A stretch of 64,000 nucleotides of DNA from Hirundichthys speculiger (lineage: Eukaryota; Chordata; Actinopteri; Beloniformes; Exocoetidae): the NCBI GenBank assembly GCA_018398805.1, contig JAGFBZ010000012.1, forward strand, positions 248,001 through 312,000, given 5' to 3'. The stretch's first letter is position 1. Every line of letters begins with the position of its first letter. This document shows positions 57,380-64,000 of this stretch, in pieces. The notes below the pieces were generated by a model that did not search any database, was not told the DNA's origin, and was given only the letters and a program-made list of their open reading frames with translations. A program made the position numbers and the translations under genes.

Positions 57380-58527
57380 TATATTTTGTCACATATAAGC
57401 CGCACCGGACTATAAGCCGCCGGTATCCAGGCTGAGAAATAAGATATTTACATCGAAAGATTTTGTACCATAAGTGTTTATTCACATACCTGAACTGATT
57501 GTTACTGAACAGAACCTGTAACACGGCAGTAAAAGTTCTGATCAAACAAAACAGAAAAGTCATTGATAGTTTTATTCATTTCCCTCCTGCACACTAAAAC
57601 CAAGTTGCTTTATTTTTCCTCCTCCTGTGTACTGAAACCCCCCCACACAGAGCAAAGACATCCGGAACGGACCCGCGAAAACGGACCCGTATCTGGGTCC
57701 ACTTGAACTTAGTGCCGGATCTGGTTTGGAGCTGGATCGCCGACCTGCTGGCTCCACGCTGCGTCCGGTCCCTATCTGCGAATAAAACCCTACCTCTGCG
57801 GCGGGTCCGCTCAGAACCCTGAAATCCACTGGGGAACCAACAAACTGATAAATCCAGGTGTGTCCGAGTAACTACAATGGTCAGACACACCTGGATTAAT
57901 CAGTTTGTTGAATAATAATAGGCAGTGATTCCCAAAGTGTGGGCCGTGGCGCCCTGGTGGGCCGTCATGGGACTGCAGGTGGGCCGTGAGAGGTCATTAA
58001 AGATAAACAAATGTTTTAAATCCTCAATTTTTTAAAAATATGTTTTTAAATTACTTTAAAATATTTATTGTATAAATTAATAATCATTTAGGAATAATAA
58101 AACAAACCAATTGAGTGTTATTCTACTGTCATCTTAACTTAACATGACAAGAGACAAGTGTCACCTTATTTGTTGACCCCTTACATTAATATTAGAATGT
58201 AGCTTTCCGTCTTGTATGTTGATCAAAGTGGTGCTTAAAGGTTCTGGGTTTTTCACATTTAAAATTGGGCCTTGGTATTCTGAATTTTGGGAATGGCTGA
58301 TAATAGATATTGATGCTCACAAAATGAATGTAGAGTAGCATAGCCAACATAGGCTACTGAACAAAAACAGAATAGCCTTTAACTACTCAGTTTGTTTTTT
58401 GGTTTTTGCACTTCCTGCTAGAGCGCCCCCTGAAGAAAAATTCATAGAAAAGCCGCATCTCTGTATAAGCCTCATGGTTTAAAGCGTGGGACAAAAGTCG
58501 TGGCTTATAGTCCAGAAAATACGGTAA
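57380..58527. mobile_element. Repeat with CTATAAGCC inverted ends, class uncertain
   Basis: The left part reads ATATAAGCCGCACCGGAC and CTATAAGCCGCCGG; the right end on the other strand reads TACCGTATTTTCTGGACTAT followed by AAGCCACG. This is the pattern of a common fish element with ACGGTATTTTC..CTATAAGCC ends, but the left terminus is decayed and no target duplication is clear. A 57,922 onward segment (CAGTGATTCCCAAAGTGTGG) looks like the end of a separate hAT MITE inserted inside. Confidence 0.5.
57838..57910. repeat. Near-perfect 27-bp inverted repeat (hairpin)
   Basis: The arms CAACAAACTGAT(A/T)AATCC... at 57838-57864 and its complement at 57884-57910 pair over 27 positions with one mismatch, separated by a 19-nt loop. 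As RNA or single-stranded DNA this would fold into a long stem. Confidence 0.9.
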
Positions 58528-59885
58528 TTACCAACTTCTGGAGTTTTGCTGTTTCTGCTGTGAAGCTAGCAGCGATTAAAGCTGCGTGACTGAAACCAAG
58601 TAGTGAAATTCTGGTGATATGTGGAGATCGGTCTAATTTATTTCCCTCGTGTTTGCCCTTGAGGAAGCCACAGCTTGACTCTTTGCTCAGGAAAGTGGTC
58701 GAGACACGAGACGAGGCGGTAAAATTATTATTTTTTTCCCTCCAACCCAGCCCAAATTGATTTTTTCTCCTTGTGTTTGTGAGTCAGACAAGATGCCCAT
58801 TTATAACTTACAGAACCAGGGACCCCCGCCCGGGTTCGCCATCTGTCTCCTGGGCGCCTGCAGGGACCAAAGTCTTGTGAAGCTTTATTAAAAATCAAAA
58901 GGTAACGCTGTCAAGTTACAAGCAGAAATACCTGCTTCTGATTGGCTCTCAGTCACGCACGTTAATTCTGGATTCAAACCTCTTTCCGGATGATAAATAT
59001 CCCCGAGTCCCCGTCAGACAAATGACTGGAGCTGGTATTTGTCTTGTCAGCCTTGATCACATGGGTCTCCGGCCTGCGTGGCGTCCACCCTCCTATGATT
59101 TATGTTTGCGCGTGCGGCGAGCGGGGGCCCGCCGTCCCGCCGAGACGCAAATTAAAACGGCACCCAAGAACGTACAACTGACCACATTCCATCACTCCTC
59201 TCAGACTTGTCTTTTCTCATTTTTTTTTTCCTTCACCCTCACGGGCAGAGATCCAAGGTCAGAGGAGGTCTGACGGGACGTTGATGCATGGATGTGAAGG
59301 GTGTCATCCTGGATAAACAGAGCCTGGGCCCACATGCTGCTACATCCTGAAAAATACGTCTGTTACAAAAGCAGCTCGGGGAAATAGTTTGGAGGGCCCT
59401 CACATCCTCTCTCTCGCCCGCTCTGTCTTTCTCTCTCCGTGTTCGCTCCCTTTATCCTGAAAGAGAAAAATAACATACCTGCGCGGCCCTCGCCGGACTG
59501 AAGGATAACGCCGCAACGTTTCCCCACATAAGGTCGTGGTTTTCTGACGAATGGCGGTTCGACCGACGGTCCCGCCTCCAACACGCCGTTACAGCCAAAT
59601 AAATACGTCTGCCTCCGCTCGCTAATCTCCGACGCCTCCCCGCCTCGCCTCTCCCGGGGTGTGCAGATAAATAGCTTAGCGTAAAAAGCCTCTTAAAATA
59701 TGACATTGCCATGCTTTAGGTGGAGTAAAGGGGAGGGGAGCTGGACACTGGGAGGCGATGTCGGCGGCCATGATGGACGCAGAGCGGAAACCTCAAGGGC
59801 GATGTGACCTTAACGAGGCGGACAGACTCTTAAAGATATGAACCAAACAAAAGGAGGGAAAGTTTAAGGCACGCATCAACGTTCC
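58528..59885. promoter_or_regulatory. Gene-free stretch with CNE-like texture
   Basis: 58,620-59,280 and 59,460-59,720 are GC-moderate with CpGs and words such as GAAGCTTTATTAAAAATC, ACGCACGTTAATTCTGG and CCTATGATTTATGTTTGCG. No coding domain; open frames up to 86 codons look like chance. Confidence 0.28.
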
Positions 59886-60044
59886 TGTCTGGGATTGGCC
59901 GTGGCGTAGCGGGTAGACTCCAACTGGAGAGTTGCTGGATCAATCCCCATCACAGACATGTGCCAGAGTGTCTTTGAGCAGGACGCAGAACCACAACTGG
60001 GGAAGGATGTGTCGTGAAATCAACATGTGGAACGCCACGATCCC
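59886..60044 (+). repeat. tRNA-derived SINE-like head with Pol III A and B boxes
   Basis: TGGCGTAGCGGG at 59902-59913 matches the Pol III A-box consensus (TRGCNNAGYNGG) at every position, and GATCAATCC at 59938-59946 matches the B box (GWTCRANNC). The following sequence (CATGTGCCAGAGTGTCTTTG, AGCAGGACGCAGAACC) resembles a common fish repeat of this type. A hAT element interrupts the repeat at 60053. Confidence 0.6.
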
Positions 60045-60052
60045 CTGATGCC

Positions 60053-61047
60053 TAGGGTTGGGAATCGAGAACCGGTTCCTGTAGAGAACCGGTTCCGTGT
60101 GTTTCAATTCCATGGTATCGTTTGGCAGTTTATCCAGCGATTCTCTTATCGATTCCAACCAGCAAAAATCTCACGTAATTTACGCAAGTTACGCACAGTC
60201 AATTCCAGAAAGAACTTACGTGATTAAGTTACGTCGGTTTAGCATTGCAGTTGTAAACAACAATGGCGCCCACCAGGTTCAAACGCACCAAACTTTGGCT
60301 TCACTTCACCAAAGAAAGATGGCAACAAGGCAACTAGCAGTCATTGTAAAGTGGAGATAACAGCGTCGGGAGGGAACACGGCTAACATGCAGAAACATTT
60401 GAACACACAACATGTGATAATGAGTGTCGTGTTTTTGACGCTTCGGACTGATGGATCTCAACCCAGCAGCAGTAGCCAAGCTAAGATCACCTCTGGTAAC
60501 TCTGGTTAGTGGCTATCCCGCTGCCTATGTGCTTCTTTGTAAAACACACTATAATTAACGCTATGCTATTAAACGAATGCCTTCTGCATTACATTTAGAA
60601 GATGACCGTGACGAGAGAGAGAGTCTGGCTGGTTCAGAGGCTGGAAGACATGATTATTTTTCTGCAAAAGAATTGTTAATTCTTCATAGTATTTGCAGAT
60701 TTGTACTATGCTCTGTTCTGTTGTATTTGATAGTATTTATCTTTTTTTATTATTAGCTCATATATCCTTTTAAAAGGGAGATTTATTCTTTTCTATTACG
60801 AAAAATCTGTAAAAAACAACAATTATATTATGCATATTACAACAGTTAACACGTTATCCAGGCTTTGGGCCTCTTTTGACCTCGCTGTTGAGTTTTTAAG
60901 GTCGTGACTTCTAAGTAAAAAATAATTATGCTAATAAAACTGTTAGTTCTCCTTTTTCCCCAAATTAGAATCGATAAAGAATCGAATCGTTAAACAGTAC
61001 CATTAATGGAATCGGAATCGGAAAAATCTTATCAATTCTCAACCCTA
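60053..61047 (+). mobile_element. hAT element with perfect 8-bp target duplication
   Basis: Left end TAGGGTTGGGAATCGAGAAC; right end on the other strand TAGGGTTGAGAATTGATAAG; flanked by CTGATGCC at 60045-60052 and 61048-61055. Subterminal GAACCGGTTC and GGAATCGGAATCGG words repeat. It keeps a decayed BED-finger coding start and is otherwise AT-rich filler. Confidence 0.92.
60263..60440 (+). pseudogene. ZBED-type hAT transposase start, frameshifted
   Basis: From ATG 60263 the frame reads MAPTRFKRTKLWLHFTKE; after a one-base shift it continues DGNKATSSHCKVEITASGGN, then TANMQKHLNTQH. This is the BED zinc finger of ZBED1-like hAT transposases (..HF.....A.C..C......GGNT.N...HL...H), a DNA-binding module. 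In this copy the first zinc cysteine is replaced by serine (AGC). The second cysteine and both histidines are kept. No dimerisation or catalytic domain follows. Confidence 0.7.
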
Positions 61048-61055
61048 CTGATGCC

Positions 61056-62179
61056 TCCCTGAAAGAGAAAAGGTGCGAGAAGTTGTTTTCTTGCATTTGT
61101 GTTGTCGTTTAAACCGTTTCTAAATCATGGACTGTTGACGAGCAAAACTGCATTTTCCAGCTCTGACAGCCAATCAGGGTCAGCGTGAAGATCTCCATCC
61201 TGCATCCTCCTTCACTGCACCGTAAAGTGCAGCATCTCCTCCCAGAAGCCTCAGCTCTGGGTTCCTCGTTTGACATCACCTGATCACCTCGGTGAAAGTT
61301 CTTGTTGCTGAAGAATGATCTTTTTTGCAGCCTCCCTACATCAACTCACCCTCTGATGGACTCACAACCTTACAAACCAACAATGAAATGGATGGTTAAC
61401 TAGTCCAGGATGTTCTCCTGCCTTCAGCCCAAAGACATCTGGGATGGTGTCCAGCAGATCCTCTACCTGGGGACTTTGAGTTTCAGCATGTAGAGGAAGT
61501 TATTCATGCATTAACACAGTGAATGACTGCATCTTATGTAAACTGTGTAGTATCAGGATACGGCGGCCGTTAGCGCCGTGGTTATTATTCATTTTATAAT
61601 TAGTTTTTAATGTACCCTCCACAATGGTTGGTGGTTTGAATGAACTCTGTAATTAATTACAGCAAACTAGACTGAACTGGAATCTCAATTTAATTTATTT
61701 GGATTATATTAAACTTTGTGATCCTTGAGCGTTTTATGTTTTTTTTGTTGTTATTGTTGTTGTTTAAATTCCCTTGAAATCACTTTTGTCGTGGTTCTAG
61801 TGGCTTTTACTAACTGTAATTGGACAGGAAATGAAGCAGATCTGCAGCACGGGTCGAGACTCGAACCTGAACCAGCTGGATGAGGACTTCGGACTCTTTA
61901 CAAGTCCGTCCTCAATCGGGCGAGCTAACAGAATCGTTCTTGGTTCCCAGGGCAGCAGCTCCTGGGAACAACAAACCTCTCCACTAAGGACGGGCTCCTC
62001 TGACTTTTCTGGGACGCCGGTGATGGAATGATGGGGTGGGAGATCAACAGTTGGATCGGTGCGACGTCTACAGTGATGCAGACTTTTTACCGGTTGATTA
62101 TAGTGAAGAGAAGCGAATCTCTGTTTCTACCCTTGCCTGTGGTCTCAAACTGTGGCTAATGACCAAAAACAATGAGACG
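61056..62179. other. No gene recognised
   Basis: Ordinary sequence with a T-rich stretch near 61,735-61,765. No domain or element ends. Confidence 0.3.
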
Positions 62180-62284
62180 GGTTAGGGTTAGGGTAAGGGG
62201 GTTAGGGGGTTAGGGTTAGGTCAAGGGGAAGGGCTAGGGTTACGGTTAGGGGGTTAGAGTTAGGTTACCCTAACCTTAACCCCA
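62180..62284. repeat. Short telomere-like tract with orientation switch
   Basis: Degenerate TTAGGG copies run G-rich for about 85 bp and then switch at about 62,266 to CCCTAACCTTAACCCC, giving a TTAGG...CCTAA head-to-head junction. Confidence 0.75.
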
Positions 62285-62462
62285 AGCAGCTGAAATGACC
62301 ATCCTCCAGAGGTCCTCTGCATCGACAGCAGCCCCTAAAGATGCCTATGGAGGACGCCTCATTGATGTTTCAGGTGTTTCAGGCTTGTTCTACCAGGTAG
62401 ACATGCTGCATGCTCCTCTGGCTTGGGAAGATATAATCACAGAGACGTGGATAGATATAAAG

Positions 62463-62981
62463 TAGGGGTGCACGATAACTATCGGGCTGATAACAGGAAA
62501 TTATGACATCATTCCGATAAGTCCGATATCACGTCAAATAGCCCTGATATTTTGTCAACACAGCAGTGCCTCGCTCCCTCTGAGCCTTGAATGACCGGCA
62601 GTGAATGTTATGTTCAAGTAACGTCGGCATAATCAGAAAAAAGATTTCTCATTCAGGAAGATCAAGAATACCCCCTCATGCCAGAAAACAACTCGTTAAC
62701 TCGGTCATTTCTATCAGTTCAAGGAGCCTTTATTTTTCATATCAGTCAGTAATGAACCTTATTTAAGTTGATGTGAGATATCAAATAGGTTTGTTTGATA
62801 GCTTTATGAAAATGTTTGAGAGGCTTGACAATGATAATAGAGTCCAAACTATTTTTGATTTTGTTCATAGTATTGATGTAATGATCTTAGGTATATGTGT
62901 GAGTTATCGTATCGGCCTTTAGGAGCTGAAAGTTATCGGTTATCGGTATCTGTTTTAAAAAACAGTTATTGTGCATCCCTA
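62463..62981. mobile_element. hAT MITE with perfect 8-bp target duplication
   Basis: Left end TAGGGGTGCACGATAACTAT; right end on the other strand TAGGGATGCACAATAACTGT; flanked by ATATAAAG at 62455-62462 and 62982-62989. Subterminal TATCGG words on both sides. It is 519 bp and non-coding. Confidence 0.92.
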
Positions 62982-62997
62982 ATATAAAGGATATATT

Positions 62998-63140
62998 TTC
63001 TCACAACGCCTCGGTATTCTCTTGGGAGAACCAGAGGAGGTGGCCAGGGAGGGGGCGGCCTGTAGCCTCTTTGTTAGCGCCGCTGCCCCCGTGAACCCAA
63101 CGCCCGTCAGCAGAAGCCGGCGAATGGATGTATAGTGTTA
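62998..63140 (+). pseudogene. Rex3/RTE-like LINE, last codons
   Basis: The plus-strand peptide reads RLGILLGEPEEVAREGAACS then LFVSAAAPVNP, and is followed by GCGAATGGATGTA, a minimal GATG-type tail. It is the same C-terminal region of the fish LINE as at 39.2-39.4 kb, 5'-truncated to the last 35 or so codons. Confidence 0.6.
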
Positions 63141-64000
63141 CAGTTCGGCTTTGTCGGGAGTGAAACCACAGAACCAGGCAAACAAAAGCAGCTGGCGTGT
63201 TTAGTTGCACGGTGACATCAGAGCCACGAGGACGACCTCCGTCTCGTAAGGCTAATTTAGCAAGACATGATTGGAACGATCCCGGCTTCCTTTGATCTCA
63301 GCCCCAACTCTACCTGAGCTGAAATGATCTGAGAGGAGTGAGCCGCCGTCAAGAGCTCTTCACGGGGATGCAGAGAGGACAAAAAAAATAACTATGTATG
63401 CTTTACATTACGCGTTGGAGGAAGAGGAGGAAGGAGCAGTGGGTGAGGGGGGGCTGGGTCCAGAGCCGCGGGTGTTTCCATACAGTACGTAGGGTCAGGG
63501 GGTATATAAGTCTTGTCACATTGCGAAGGCTGAGCCGCAGTCCCTTATTGGTCCAGACAGTGACCGCCAGCACGGGGCCAAAACATTTCCAGATGTCTGC
63601 CAGCAGCATTACTGGAGCTGCCTCTCTGCTCTGTGAGACAGAGTCTGGGGAGACGCAGAGTGGCGAACCCTGCAGCACTCTGTAAGGAGAGTAATGAATT
63701 GGAAATCAGATGAGGGGCGCAGGCATTAAAGTCTGCGGAGAAAGCAGAAAGGGTTGGAGATGAGACGGAGGAGACTGCATGTGTGCACATATGTAGATGT
63801 TGGTGAAAAATGAAGCCGCAGACATTAAAGTGCTTTAGATTTCTCCCCAGGAGGGACTCTCTTCCCCTGGTCCCCGGTGGGCCGGCTCGCCAAGGATCCA
63901 GCATCAATCACATCATCTCATTTTTTCTTTTATGTTCGTTTTGTATCACCATTTTGCATTTCGGTGCGTCACTGCTGCTGATGAACGGGCCGACACAACA
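63141..64000. promoter_or_regulatory. Gene-free stretch with CNE-like texture
   Basis: 63,230-63,750 carries AAGGCTAATTTAGCAAGACA, ACGATCCCGGCTTCCTTTGA and GAGTAATGAATTGGAAATC. Open frames of 91-120 codons on both strands overlap each other and show no domain. Confidence 0.28.

Noticed and set aside
59902..59946. A functional tRNA gene
   Set aside because: Pol III boxes match but there is no complete cloverleaf, and the flanks follow a dispersed repeat.

Overview
The window looks like intergenic or intronic DNA from a teleost fish. I see no complete host protein-coding gene, no rRNA or tRNA gene, no CRISPR array and nothing prokaryotic. The fish assignment rests on the repeat content: Tc1-like transposons, many short hAT elements with 8-bp target duplications, a piggyBac-type element with TTAA target sites, L2-like and Rex3/RTE-like LINE fragments, Rex1-like retroposon tails, (GATG)n tail arrays and vertebrate-type TTAGGG tracts. 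The species cannot be named from sequence alone.

Layout. 0-12.6 kb is mobile-element rich: a BED-finger relic of a hAT transposase (about 343-568); a 141-bp satellite in which a TTAA-flanked MITE was inserted and then co-amplified (about 2.0-3.6 kb); a hAT MITE with a perfect target duplication (4094-5008); a piggyBac-type element (7508-8936); and a large decayed hAT (9221-12437) holding a second hAT (9927-11471). 14-28 kb is a minisatellite belt: an 18-bp array, an interstitial telomere-like tract, 15-bp and 24-26-bp arrays, a 2.4-kb array of a 37-bp E-box unit, and a block-plus-array higher-order duplication. 28-44 kb holds a decayed Tc1 relic, two copies of one hAT MITE family in opposite orientation, a G28 run, a hAT MITE (31861-33057), a 23-bp minisatellite, a (GATG)n array, a LINE-derived 22-bp minisatellite, a second telomere-like tract, and a hAT with a TA-flanked MITE nested in it. 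45-49 kb holds the two largest GATG arrays, the first joined directly to a LINE 3' end. 49-54 kb holds another Tc1 relic, an L2-like LINE reverse-transcriptase pseudogene (minus strand) and, splitting that LINE, a nearly intact 1.6-kb Tc1 element (52248-53870) whose transposase frame carries only two premature TGA codons. 55-64 kb holds a diverged tandem pair, a palindromic hairpin, a Pol III-type SINE head, two more hAT MITEs with perfect target duplications, an inverted telomere-like tract and a last LINE fragment.

Between repeats there are stretches of balanced composition, with AT-rich homeodomain-like cores in GC-moderate sequence, that look like candidate conserved non-coding elements (for example 18.17-18.25, 26.27-26.40, 30.95-31.40, 33.41-33.78, 37.09-37.32, 39.70-40.14, 44.05-44.48, 54.16-54.86, 58.6-59.3 and 63.2-63.75 kb). 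That would fit a regulatory gene desert, but only a multi-species alignment can show it. The long open frames in the window are by-products of stop-free tandem repeats. No undescribed molecular system is evident. The most interesting items are the satellite/MITE composite, a minisatellite grown from LINE coding sequence, the near-intact Tc1, a juxtaposed 3'/5' splice-site sequence, and the long hairpin.
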